This document shows, in pieces, positions 7,691 to 16,520 of a DNA stretch of 64,000 nt. A model generated the notes under the pieces. It worked only from the letters and a program-made list of their open reading frames with translations. It was not told the origin of the DNA and ran no database searches. The stretch is from Vibrio sp. D404a (lineage in GTDB: Bacteria > Pseudomonadota > Gammaproteobacteria > Enterobacterales > Vibrionaceae): NCBI RefSeq assembly GCF_030248535.1, contig NZ_JAHGAJ010000028.1, positions 1-64,000 of the forward strand, read 5' to 3'. Each line of letters starts with the position of its first letter. Within the stretch, counting starts at the first letter, position 1. Made by a program: the position numbers and the translations under genes.

Positions 7691-10078
7691 ATGAAATTCA
7701 GTGAATCTTGGCTACGCGAGTGGGTTAAACCTGCAATTAACAGCGAAGAGCTAGCTCACCAAATCACTATGGCTGGTTTGGAAGTTGACGATGTAGAACC
7801 TGTTGCTGGTGAATTCACCGGCGTTAAAGTAGGTAAAGTGGTTGAGTGCGGTCAGCACCCAGACGCAGACAAACTACAAGTTACAAAAATTGATATCGGC
7901 GAAGAAGAGCTTTTAGACATCGTTTGTGGTGCATCTAACTGTCGTCTTGGCCTAACTGTAGCAGTAGCAACAGTTGGCGCAGTACTTCCTGGTAACTTCA
8001 AAATCAAGAAAGCAAAGCTACGTGGCGTTCCATCGCACGGCATGCTTTGTTCTTTCTCTGAGCTAGGTATCGACGTAGAGTCGGACGGTATCCTTGAGCT
8101 ACCAGAAGGTACAACTCTAGGTATGGACGTTCGTGAACTTCTAGACCTAGAAGACGTTGCGATCGACGTAGACCTAACAGCAAACCGCGCTGACTGTTTC
8201 AGCATCCGTGGTCTTGCTCGTGAAGTTGGCGTACTAAACCGCGCAGACGTTACAGAGCCAGCAGTTGAAGCTGTTGCTACAAGCATTGAAGACACAGTAT
8301 CTGTTGAAATCAAAGCAACTGATGCTTGTCCACGTTACCTTGGCCGTGTGGTTAAGAACGTAAACGTGAAAGCGGAAACTCCAATCTGGATGCAAGAAAA
8401 ACTGCGTCGTTGTGGTATCCGTTCAATCGACCCAGTTGTAGACATCACAAACTACGTGATGCTAGAGCAAGGCCAACCAATGCACGCATTTGATCTAGCT
8501 AAGATCGAAGGTGGCATCGTGGTTCGTCTAGCAGAGCAGGGCGAAAAACTAACACTTCTAGATGGCAACGAAGCTGAACTAAACAGCAACACACTTGTTA
8601 TCGCTGACCACAACAAAGCACTAGCAATCGCTGGTATCTTTGGTGGTGAAGAGTCTGGTGTAACAACTGAAACTACAGACGTACTTCTAGAAGCAGCATT
8701 CTTCGCACCGGATCACATCCGTGGTCGCGCACGTGCTTACGGCCTACACACAGATTCTTCTCTACGTTTCGAGCGTGGTGTTGACTCAACACTACAAGCA
8801 GTAGCAATGGAGCGTGCAACACAGCTTCTAGTTGAAATCTGTGGTGGTGAAGTTGCGCCAGTAAACGGCAGCGAATCTGAAGCTGATCTACCAAAAGCAA
8901 ACGTAGTATCTCTACGTCGCGCTAAGCTAGACAGCCTACTAGGCCACGAAATCCCATCTGAAGACGTGGTAGAAATCCTAACTCGTCTAGGCTGTGAAGT
9001 TGAAACGACTGAAGCTGGTTGGACGGCGACGTCTCCATCTTGGCGTTTCGATATCGCAATCGAGCAAGACCTAATTGAAGAAGTAGGTCGTATCTACGGT
9101 TACGATAACATTCCAAACCAAGCGCCTAAAGCGGCACTTAAGATGAACGACCACAAAGAAGCTGACCAACCGCTTAAGCGCGTTCGTGATCTTCTAGTTG
9201 ACCGTGGCTACCACGAAGCAATCACTTACAGCTTCGTTGAGCCAGAGCAGCAAAAACTGATCGTTCCAGATGTTGAGCCGCTAATCCTGCCATTCCCAAT
9301 CTCTGCGGACATGTCAGCAATGCGTCTTGGCCTAATCCAAGGTCTTCTAAACACAGTTGTTCACAACCAGAAGCGTCAACAGCCACGCGTTCGTCTATTC
9401 GAATCTGGCCTACGTTTCATCCCAGAAGCATCAGCTGAAAACGGTATGCGTCAAGAAATGATGCTAGCAGGCGTTATCTCTGGTACTCGTGGCGAAGAGC
9501 ACTGGGACGTTGCAACAAACACTGTTGACTTCTTCGACCTGAAAGGCGATCTAGAAGCAGTTCTAGAGCTAACAGCGAACGAAAAAGCTTACAGCTTCAA
9601 AGCAGCTAAGCACCCAGCACTTCACCCAGGTCAAACTGCGGCTATCGTAGTAGACGGCAAAGAAGTGGGTATCATTGGTACTGTTCACCCAGAACTAGAG
9701 CGTAAGTTTGGTCTTAACGGCCGTACTATCGTATTCGAAATCGAATGGGCAGCTATCAACACTCGCGTGCTTCCAGAAGCAGTAGCAGTATCTAAGTTCC
9801 CTGCAAACCGTCGTGATATCGCGGTAGTTGTTGACGAAGCAGTAGCTTCTGGCGACATCGTAGAAGCGTGTATCGCAGCTGGTGGCGAATTCCTAACAGA
9901 CGCTAAACTGTTCGACGTTTACGTAGGTAAGGGCGTAGAAGAAGGCAAGAAGAGCCTAGCTATCGCGCTGACTCTACAGTCTGTAGAGCGCACACTAGAA
10001 GACGCAGACATCGCTGGTTCAGTAGATGCTATCGTAGCTTCAATCTCAGAGAAATTCGGCGCAGCACTTCGCGACTAA
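7691..10078 (+). CDS. pheT: Phenylalanyl-tRNA synthetase beta subunit
   Basis: This is the beta subunit of PheRS, 795 residues as in E. coli. Domains in order are an OB-fold tRNA-binding domain (about 40-150, VGKVVECGQHPDADKLQV), B3/B4 editing domain (about 210-390, with AFDLAKIEGGIVVR), B5, a class II-like core, and a C-terminal ferredoxin-like anticodon-binding domain (about 700-795, FPANRRDIAVVVDEAV). It follows pheS directly. ihfA, which is next in the E. coli operon, is absent here and lies at 50.1 kb; an IS200-type element follows the pheT terminator instead. Confidence 0.98.
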   Translation: MKFSESWLREWVKPAINSEELAHQITMAGLEVDDVEPVAGEFTGVKVGKVVECGQHPDADKLQVTKIDIGEEELLDIVCGASNCRLGLTVAVATVGAVLPGNFKIKKAKLRGVPSHGMLCSFSELGIDVESDGILELPEGTTLGMDVRELLDLEDVAIDVDLTANRADCFSIRGLAREVGVLNRADVTEPAVEAVATSIEDTVSVEIKATDACPRYLGRVVKNVNVKAETPIWMQEKLRRCGIRSIDPVVDITNYVMLEQGQPMHAFDLAKIEGGIVVRLAEQGEKLTLLDGNEAELNSNTLVIADHNKALAIAGIFGGEESGVTTETTDVLLEAAFFAPDHIRGRARAYGLHTDSSLRFERGVDSTLQAVAMERATQLLVEICGGEVAPVNGSESEADLPKANVVSLRRAKLDSLLGHEIPSEDVVEILTRLGCEVETTEAGWTATSPSWRFDIAIEQDLIEEVGRIYGYDNIPNQAPKAALKMNDHKEADQPLKRVRDLLVDRGYHEAITYSFVEPEQQKLIVPDVEPLILPFPISADMSAMRLGLIQGLLNTVVHNQKRQQPRVRLFESGLRFIPEASAENGMRQEMMLAGVISGTRGEEHWDVATNTVDFFDLKGDLEAVLELTANEKAYSFKAAKHPALHPGQTAAIVVDGKEVGIIGTVHPELERKFGLNGRTIVFEIEWAAINTRVLPEAVAVSKFPANRRDIAVVVDEAVASGDIVEACIAAGGEFLTDAKLFDVYVGKGVEEGKKSLAIALTLQSVERTLEDADIAGSVDAIVASISEKFGAALRD

Positions 10079-10101
10079 TCTCTTCTGATAGATAGAAAAC
10101 C

Positions 10102-10130
10102 AAAGGCCTCGCATTGCGAGGCCTTTTTGT
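10102..10130 (+). terminator. pheST terminator
   Basis: AAAGGCCTCGC-ATT-GCGAGGCCTTT followed by TTG is a perfect 11-bp stem with U tract, 24 bases after the pheT stop. It belongs to the recurrent GGCCTCGC hairpin family of this window. Confidence 0.9.
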
Positions 10131-10214
10131 TGTCATCCCTAAACCACCGCCTTTGGCGGTGGTGATTGTTCCTAGGGGCTGTTGCCCGAAAACACGCCCA
10201 TGTTAGAAGTAATG

Positions 10215-10237
10215 CTCTTATTCACCACAAGTAAGAG
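10215..10237 (+). promoter_or_regulatory. Leader stem overlapping the transposase ribosome-binding site
   Basis: CTCTTA (10215-10220) pairs with TAAGAG (10232-10237), partly covering the AAGAGG Shine-Dalgarno of the transposase. IS200 elements are known to repress transposase translation by such 5' structures. Confidence 0.45.
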
Positions 10238-10249
10238 GAAACAAATAAC

Positions 10250-10687
10250 ATGGGCGATTATAGAAGTTCATCACACGTCTATTGGCGATGCAAATACCAT
10301 ATCGTTTGGACCCCAAAGTATAGGTTTAAAATTCTCAAGGGTAATGTTGCCAGAGAACTGTATAAGTCTATCTATATACTTTGCAATATGAAGGATTGTG
10401 AAGTACTGGAGTTAAATATTCAGCCTGATCACGTTCATCTAGTTGTTATTGTTCCACCAAAAGTTTCGATCTCAACATTGATGGGTATTTTAAAGGGGCG
10501 GTCTGCAATTCGATTGTTTAATAAGTTTGCCCACATTCGAAAGAAGCTTTGGGGTAATCATTTTTGGGCGAGAGGGTACTTTGTCGATACGATAGGTGTG
10601 AACGAGACCATAATTCGGCGCTATGTTAGACATCAAGACAAGAAAGACCAAGAGTATGAAGCGCAGTTAGAGTTGAAGATGAACTAA
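10250..10687 (+). CDS. tnpA: IS200-type Y1 transposase TnpA
   Basis: This 145-residue HUH-type single-strand transposase has the metal-binding pair His61-Val-His63 in QPDHVHLVV. The probable nucleophile is Tyr125 in RRYVRHQ, and the family block WARGYFVDTIGVNE lies just before it. The length is typical and no frame disruption is visible, so it may be active. It works as a dimer that cuts and joins single strands at subterminal hairpins. The chosen ATG begins MGDYRSSSHVYW, which matches the usual N-terminus of the family. Confidence 0.93.
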   Translation: MGDYRSSSHVYWRCKYHIVWTPKYRFKILKGNVARELYKSIYILCNMKDCEVLELNIQPDHVHLVVIVPPKVSISTLMGILKGRSAIRLFNKFAHIRKKLWGNHFWARGYFVDTIGVNETIIRRYVRHQDKKDQEYEAQLELKMN

Positions 10688-10874
10688 CAGCGTGGAAACG
10701 CCCCCTTTTAGGGGGCTGAAAACTAAATCCGCCTTCTAAGAAGGCGGATTTTTACTTTTTGTTCCAAAGTAGTAGGGTTGATTCGTAAATGGACAAAAAA
10801 AAGTATTTATCATGTGTATAGTAGCTTGTAATTAGAGCGTCACAATTAAGAGAATATGACAAATTTAATCCGTT

Positions 10875-12035
10875 TTAAACTATAGTTGCCCTATAAGCAG
10901 CATATAGTAAGCCTATATAAATCAAGGGCTTGAACCTAGATACTAGCTGAATGACAAATTCTGTCACATCCTGGTACCAGCGATTTTCCCTATTATCAAA
11001 TGCACTAATTTCTTTTTCGGAAATAATTGGAGGTATCCAATTTTCAAGCATGCTATTTTCAGTTAGATATACAGAGTGCCCTCCATCATAATAACGATTT
11101 ATAAATGAATTACTTTGAGGTGTGATAAAGCCTGTTCTTCCTGCATCTCCAAGTCCAAGAACTAACATATTACAAAACATTAGAATCTTATCTTTTCCAC
11201 CACATTCATTAATAAAAGTAGAAGTCTTACTTTGAATTTCTTCTATATCGTAGTCTGTTTTCAATACCGAACCAGCAAAAATAACAAGATCTAACTTCGA
11301 CTTCCCAGAGTAAGATTGTATCGCTTTCGCGGCTATATAGGTTCCAAAACTATGAGCGACAAGGATTACCTTTTCATGTTTTGACTGATCTAACACCGAG
11401 TGAATTTTTGTTTCTATCTTCTTTGAGACGTAGTTACGTAAGCTAGGAATTAAAAATGAGATTAAACTGAAAAATCCGTACTTTAACGGCATATTTTCAA
11501 CCTCCCTTGAGTTCTCCGTTACTAACTTCTCTAGCGTATCTTGCCATTTACCAGTTGTGCGTATTCCATGGATAGTAATTAAAGAAACACTAGCATGAGA
11601 TCTAGCCTCTGACACAAATGTCTTAATCAGACTATCTACATTGTTTGAAATCCTACTTACCCACGATGAGGAGTTAGCTGTTGCTTCTAAAATAATGGAG
11701 GTACGATCATGGAACTCGTCAGAAAATTTACCCATATCTGCAATAAAAGCTGTGATTCCAATAACTTTCGTCGGTGAGAAGTATGCATCTTTATCATGGA
11801 TATCTCTTAGGGTTTTTATTCCTTCAGATGCTTGTGGTGTATCTCCTTTTCTTCTTGGAAGTACAACATCTAAAACTAAAAGATCATACTTCGTAATTCT
11901 CATCAACTTTTTTGCGCTAGATGCACACATCGCTTCATCAATTTTTAGATATTCTTGATTGCTTAATTTGCCTATAGCTTTCTTTAGTTTGTTAATACGA
12001 AGTTTATTATCATCTACAATCAGAACTTTAATCAT
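10875..12035 (-). CDS. Receiver domain fused to alpha/beta hydrolase (DtcC-like effector)
   Basis: Residues 1-125 form a response-regulator receiver: acidic pair Asp8-Asp9, phosphoacceptor Asp56 in LLVLDVVLP, and Thr in VIGITAF. The usual beta-5 Lys is missing (IILEATANSSS). Residues 150-340 form a serine alpha/beta hydrolase with oxyanion segment ITIHGIRTTG, nucleophile Ser229 in VAHSFG, and likely acid and base Asp297 and His320 (YYDGGHS). The C-terminus (about 369-386) is a hydrophobic helix without a following domain, suggesting membrane attachment. There is no DNA-binding output domain. It is the last gene of a three-gene unit and overlaps its partner by 8 bases. This layout matches the effector of Detocs defence systems with a hydrolase in place of the nucleosidase. 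Substrate is unknown; lipid or a small ester are possible. Confidence 0.82.
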   Translation of the reverse strand: MIKVLIVDDNKLRINKLKKAIGKLSNQEYLKIDEAMCASSAKKLMRITKYDLLVLDVVLPRRKGDTPQASEGIKTLRDIHDKDAYFSPTKVIGITAFIADMGKFSDEFHDRTSIILEATANSSSWVSRISNNVDSLIKTFVSEARSHASVSLITIHGIRTTGKWQDTLEKLVTENSREVENMPLKYGFFSLISFLIPSLRNYVSKKIETKIHSVLDQSKHEKVILVAHSFGTYIAAKAIQSYSGKSKLDLVIFAGSVLKTDYDIEEIQSKTSTFINECGGKDKILMFCNMLVLGLGDAGRTGFITPQSNSFINRYYDGGHSVYLTENSMLENWIPPIISEKEISAFDNRENRWYQDVTEFVIQLVSRFKPLIYIGLLYAAYRATIV

Positions 12036-12480
12036 TTAATTCTTTTATTACCCGTTGTAATTTTTCTTTCCAAAAGTGGCTCGAAGTTTCATAATGTATC
12101 GTAGAAATATACTGCGTTGGGAGCGTTTTTTCTAACTCCTTCTCAATATCAATCAAGTCTTTTCTTCCATCACCCTCACCAAAGTTTGAATATTGAGTAA
12201 GAATTACAAAAGGGGTCTCGATTGATTTTCGTTTCATTTTCCTCACGATATCTTTACCACCATAGACGCGAAATCTTCCTCCAGACTCTGTAGCAGACTT
12301 ATCATGTGTTGGTAGGCTCATATCGAGAATGATAAGGTCAAGTGGTTCATTTAATACAGATTTCACACCTGAATTAAATGAAAACGCTTCTTTTAACTCA
12401 ATGTTTTCATCAATAGAACGAATAAATGAGCACACTTTACCGCGTTTATGCTCATTATCCTCGATTATTAAAATCTTCAT
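12028..12480 (-). CDS. Stand-alone receiver protein (DtcB-like phosphate buffer)
   Basis: This 150-residue single receiver domain has acidic residues Glu7-Asp8, phosphoacceptor Asp53 in LIILDMSLP, and Thr in FVILTQYS. The beta-5 Lys is replaced in the segment ISTIHYETSS. An insert (about 58-75, rich in Ser/Gly) follows the acceptor loop. There is no output domain. In Detocs, a stand-alone receiver absorbs phosphoryl groups from the kinase and prevents accidental activation of the toxic effector; this gene has the same place between kinase and effector. It overlaps the kinase gene by 26 bases and the effector gene by 8, so the three products are translationally coupled. Confidence 0.82.
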   Translation of the reverse strand: MKILIIEDNEHKRGKVCSFIRSIDENIELKEAFSFNSGVKSVLNEPLDLIILDMSLPTHDKSATESGGRFRVYGGKDIVRKMKRKSIETPFVILTQYSNFGEGDGRKDLIDIEKELEKTLPTQYISTIHYETSSHFWKEKLQRVIKELND

Positions 12481-15400
12481 CTTTTACTCCAATAGTTAAA
12501 GTAAACATTTCATCATCACTTATTTCGCATGTAAGTATAAATCTATTCGGACAGTTCTTTAATAGATTGTAGACTTTATATATTCCAGTCCCACCTTCAA
12601 TCTTAGCCAAGCTTGGATTATTATCAGACATTTTATTAGAGATAAGCTCTCTGAGACCTTTAAGTCCTTTGTCATTTCTACAAGTAAAAGAATTCCTGAT
12701 TATAATGTTAGTTACTTCACCGACCCTCTTTACAGAAAGAAAGACCTTACCATTCCCGTAGCTATTGGCATTATCAAGAGCGGTAATTATTGATGTCATT
12801 AGTGGTTTTGCATCTTTATAGGTAAAGGTAGTGCTCTCAGTATAGTTGTCTATATCCAAGCATATCTTATATTGTGAAAAGATGGACTCGAAGGTTTGAT
12901 TACAAGCAAAGACAACCGACTTTACATCATAGATGTTGCTTTCGTTCATCTCTGCTACATTCAACCAAGATGTCACCCTATCCAACTCTTCAACAACCGA
13001 CGCCTTCATGTGAGTAATTGCCTCGAAGAGCTCTTTCAAAGGCACTGTCCGTTTATGATTGATTAAGCTAATTTCTAGATCATTTATAGTTTTTGTTAAC
13101 TCTAGCTTTAAATCTTCATTGATATAACGCTTAACATTTTCTAATGAATTTAATGTCAGTTTCCACATGTATTCAATAATAGCTTCAAAGAAATCTTCAA
13201 AGGTTAAACTGTTTTTTATTGATTCTCGGAGACCACTTATATTTTCAAACATAGGGAGAAAATCAAAAAGCCCGTTATTTTTTTCATTATAATCGATAGC
13301 AACATTAAAGATGGAATTCGCCCTGTTCAAAGCATCATCGAAATTTTTAGAGAAAAAACAAATATTATCATGTATTCTACTTTTAATCTTATGAACTAGT
13401 AGTGGGTATTTTTCATCGATAATCGCGTTTAATTCATAATTTCCATCTTCATCGATATCAGTTATAATATTGTGCTTTTCAATTCCTGACCGAATTTGGC
13501 TTATAAATATACCATGTCTTATATCGGCACTTAAATATTTGTCTAAACCATAGTTTTCATTACAGACAAAATCATTGACAATTTCTCTATATATCTGAGA
13601 TAAAACATCAGTAGTATTACTTGAGGGAACAACTGTTTTCTCATTTTTATAGTCGTCAATTACGGTATACTCATCTTCAGTGTTTAATGACTGATCGTTA
13701 ATTGCCGCATCTTGATAAAGGTCATATAGAAACCTATAACGTTCAAACTTCTCATTTTTAATAGAATCAACATCAACAAATATTTTACTGGTGTCAAATT
13801 TTGTTTTTAGTCCATCAAAAGATAATTCATCTAATATGCTATTTCTTTCTGACATGACTAGATCATCAAAAAAATCAGTGTTCTTTAATAAATCTAAAAT
13901 AACCACTCTCTCTTTTTTAATGTCTTCTGTGCTATCAAACTCTTCAGAAGAGTCCATGGTTGAAATCACACAGACATTTTTCAAGAAGTAAGCTATCTTC
14001 CCAGTTATATTTTCTGGGCCCTCAAATAAAGTCGATGGTAAGTGTGTGTCGTATTCATTAATGAAGTCTTCGTATACTTCAGCTTTCTCTTCCTCTCGAT
14101 CCTTTGATATGTTTTTACTATAAATGCTATAGAGTATCGGTATATCTATAGTTGTTTCTTCTAACACTTGATCTTCAATGTGTAAGATCAATTCTTTTAT
14201 TGGTAGGAATGGAAATGTCAGATTGTTTTCAATATATGTATCTACAGTGAATTCTGCACATTTTAATATGTCGCCACGTTCTATTAGATAATTTGAATAA
14301 TCTATAATGTAATCAGATTTAATTAGGCACTTTCGACTATATTGTTGAAAATGATCTATTATCTCATGGGTGTCTAAATTTGATATATCTCTATGTTTCA
14401 GCTTTCTATATTCGGGAGCATTATCAAAATCGCCATGATAATTTCTCACACCATTGATAACTAAGGGGGTGCAATATTCCAATTGAAGTAAGCAATTTTT
14501 TCTAGAGATATCTCTCTTATAATCGTTGTTTTTAATTGTGTTATATAGATGAAATAGTAAAGATGAACATATGGTAGAATGGTTGAACGTGGTAGCGATG
14601 TTCTCTATTACTAATTTTTTTGTCATAGAGTCAGGTTCAGACATCAATACTGATCTAAAGCAACGCACAATTTTTTCCAATAATGTGTTCTCAGATTCAT
14701 ACACACTATAAATATTACTTCTCGCCAGAATTTCAATAAGAGAGATATACCTAGCGTTATTGCTTATCAGGTCGATAATTTTTCTATTCACATATTGATA
14801 ATCACCATTCGTATAGCGGTCAATGCAAATATATATATCTTGATTATTGCTAATATCTTTATTCTCAGACACCGAAATGAGGTTTTGGATATCTTTATCA
14901 TCTATGACTTTTACAATGCTTTTTAGGACAGAAAGCTCTCTCGATGTAAGGCCTGATCCGTGTGCCACTTTGTCGCTAAAATAGCTCTTAAACAACAAGT
15001 ATTGATCTAAGCATGATGTATGTGTAGCTGGCCATAGTCTTCTAGTATCAACCGATACTCTTTTATCGAACTCTAAAGGTAAAAAATAGCTTGAATACAC
15101 ATCTGCATAGTGAGTTGCAATTGTATCCCCTGAAGAGTCCCTCATTTCATCTAAAATGCCAACTAGGTTTTTAGAGAATGTTTCAAACCGTTTACTTTGG
15201 TGCTTGAAAAGGATTTGTTGCAAGAAGAAATCTTCTACTTTATGTTTTAATTTACTTCTTATGTTAGTGATATATTTTTGATTTGATTTGCTATTTATAT
15301 ATTTTTCAATGCAGCTTCTCATCTCTATCTCCCAAAAGGAGTAGCCACATTTAGCGTTTAAAAAATCTAGTTTACAAATAGCTTCTTCGTGACGAGACAT

Positions 15401-15742
15401 CAATATTAAAGCCTCTACATCGTTTTTTACCGACACGAATGTAGATATTTCGTCTGAGTTAAATTGAAAAAGGTGGCTCAGCCAAGTTAGCTCTGAATTT
15501 GAGTCACTGAAACATATGTTGGGGAGCCCGCAAAATGTGTCAATATCTTTGTATAGAAATCTGATGCTAGTGGGAAGTTTAGGGTGGCTGAAGATTCTAC
15601 GACAGAGCTGATCTAACTCGATACCTCTGAACTGAGTAACTTCTTGTGTTATCAATGAAGAAGTAATGAAGTCATTTTTTGCTTCATTGTTAGTCTTAAC
15701 TGAAAACACACTAGCGAGTGCTGAATTTATTGAACGTTTCAT
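12455..15742 (-). CDS. Large helical sensor with histidine-kinase-like C-terminus (DtcA-like)
   Basis: This 1,095-residue cytoplasmic protein has no signal peptide or membrane segments. Residues 1 to about 880 are helical and lack an obvious named domain, with a repeat-like look compatible with TPR or similar solenoids. A short dimerisation helix with candidate phospho-His911 (ITHMKASVVEEL) is followed by a GHKL ATPase: N box around Asn991 (TALDNANSYGNG) and G box at 1049-1053 (EGGTG). The final strands are recognisable (FTLTIGVKDED). The gene is AT-rich and first in the operon. It is inferred to be the infection sensor and phosphodonor of a Detocs-type relay. The N-terminal region shows little similarity I can name, so the trigger is unknown. 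Confidence 0.78.
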   Translation of the reverse strand: MKRSINSALASVFSVKTNNEAKNDFITSSLITQEVTQFRGIELDQLCRRIFSHPKLPTSIRFLYKDIDTFCGLPNICFSDSNSELTWLSHLFQFNSDEISTFVSVKNDVEALILMSRHEEAICKLDFLNAKCGYSFWEIEMRSCIEKYINSKSNQKYITNIRSKLKHKVEDFFLQQILFKHQSKRFETFSKNLVGILDEMRDSSGDTIATHYADVYSSYFLPLEFDKRVSVDTRRLWPATHTSCLDQYLLFKSYFSDKVAHGSGLTSRELSVLKSIVKVIDDKDIQNLISVSENKDISNNQDIYICIDRYTNGDYQYVNRKIIDLISNNARYISLIEILARSNIYSVYESENTLLEKIVRCFRSVLMSEPDSMTKKLVIENIATTFNHSTICSSLLFHLYNTIKNNDYKRDISRKNCLLQLEYCTPLVINGVRNYHGDFDNAPEYRKLKHRDISNLDTHEIIDHFQQYSRKCLIKSDYIIDYSNYLIERGDILKCAEFTVDTYIENNLTFPFLPIKELILHIEDQVLEETTIDIPILYSIYSKNISKDREEEKAEVYEDFINEYDTHLPSTLFEGPENITGKIAYFLKNVCVISTMDSSEEFDSTEDIKKERVVILDLLKNTDFFDDLVMSERNSILDELSFDGLKTKFDTSKIFVDVDSIKNEKFERYRFLYDLYQDAAINDQSLNTEDEYTVIDDYKNEKTVVPSSNTTDVLSQIYREIVNDFVCNENYGLDKYLSADIRHGIFISQIRSGIEKHNIITDIDEDGNYELNAIIDEKYPLLVHKIKSRIHDNICFFSKNFDDALNRANSIFNVAIDYNEKNNGLFDFLPMFENISGLRESIKNSLTFEDFFEAIIEYMWKLTLNSLENVKRYINEDLKLELTKTINDLEISLINHKRTVPLKELFEAITHMKASVVEELDRVTSWLNVAEMNESNIYDVKSVVFACNQTFESIFSQYKICLDIDNYTESTTFTYKDAKPLMTSIITALDNANSYGNGKVFLSVKRVGEVTNIIIRNSFTCRNDKGLKGLRELISNKMSDNNPSLAKIEGGTGIYKVYNLLKNCPNRFILTCEISDDEMFTLTIGVKDEDFNNRG

Positions 15743-16136
15743 CGATTCTGAGTTGCCTTTTACATGTTATGCCTATAGTAGCATTTACTTTGCATTGCTA
15801 ACTAGTTTTTTATCTATAAGTCAGTGGTTTGAAGGTTGGTCGATAAACCGCTCACACACAACTTCAGCAGTTTAAGTGAGAATCGTATTAGTTTAAGGGG
15901 CGCAGTTTTCGCATTTGCTTCTTATTGTTTCTGTATTTCGAATTTAATTAAACATGACTGTTTGAACTTTGAACCGTAACTCATCTCGGACGAGATATGA
16001 CTTGGCAAACTTACCAAAGCGAAGATTTCTTCATCTAAATCACCCTTGACCTGTCTAAAGCTTCACACTTTATAGTGCCTATATTGATTGAGAGGGGCGC
16101 TTTCTGTGTTCCCTCTAAAGTAAGTAGAGAGACACT
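15743..16136. other. Promoter-bearing gap between sensor kinase and decayed hydrolase
   Basis: This 394-base AT-rich gap separates two divergent units. An inverted repeat ATCTCG-GA-CGAGAT lies at 15983-15996 and an AGAGGG/CCCTCT stem near 16091-16116. No gene is supported. The kinase operon promoter should lie near 15760-15850. Confidence 0.4.
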
Positions 16137-16454
16137 ATGAAACGTTTAATTCTAAACATCACGCTCTTGTTATTTATGGCACTTGGTAGCTTTAATGCCA
16201 TGGATCATGATTCAACGCTTAAGGGCGGTATTGCGTTATCTCACGATGGTGAGCAAATTGCGTAGGGCAAAAGTGGGGGCGGGGAGACGGCGCTGATTTT
16301 CATTCATGGTTGGAGCTTAGACAGTAGGCTTTGGCAAAACCAAATGAGTGAGTTTTCAAAGCAGTACCAATTGATAATCATGGACTTAGCAGGGCACGGT
16401 AACTCATCGTTCAACCACCACAGAACGAGTGCAACACCTTCTTTATTAAAGTGA
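16137..16454 (+). pseudogene. Truncated alpha/beta hydrolase with internal stop
   Basis: An ATG at 16137 opens a signal-peptide-like start (MKRLILNITLLLFMALGSFNA). The frame is interrupted by TAG at 16263, where the family usually has Tyr (GEQIA-stop-GKSGGGE). It then resumes in the same frame with the hydrolase motifs LIFIHGWSLDSRLWQNQM and LIIMDLAGHGNSS, and ends at TGA 16452. The catalytic-Ser half of the fold is absent, so the gene is both nonsense-mutated and 3'-truncated. It is a remnant of an exported alpha/beta hydrolase. Confidence 0.75.
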
Positions 16455-16520
16455 AATATTAGTGTCACGGTAGCAGATTAATTTAGCGTATGAAATTTTG
16501 TTACGTATATAGAAGGACTT

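Larger units (their letters stand above)
10131..10768 (+). mobile_element. IS200/IS605-family insertion sequence (IS200 type)
   Basis: A single small Y1 transposase gene is flanked by subterminal hairpins and lacks terminal inverted repeats, as is usual for IS200. The left palindrome is ACCACCGCC-TTT-GGCGGTGGT (10143-10163). On the right are CCCCC-TTTTA-GGGGG (10701-10715) and AAATCCGCCTTC-TAA-GAAGGCGGATTT (10725-10751). The exact ends are estimated. No accessory tnpB is present. It sits directly downstream of the pheT terminator and beside the AT-rich phosphorelay locus. Confidence 0.8.
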
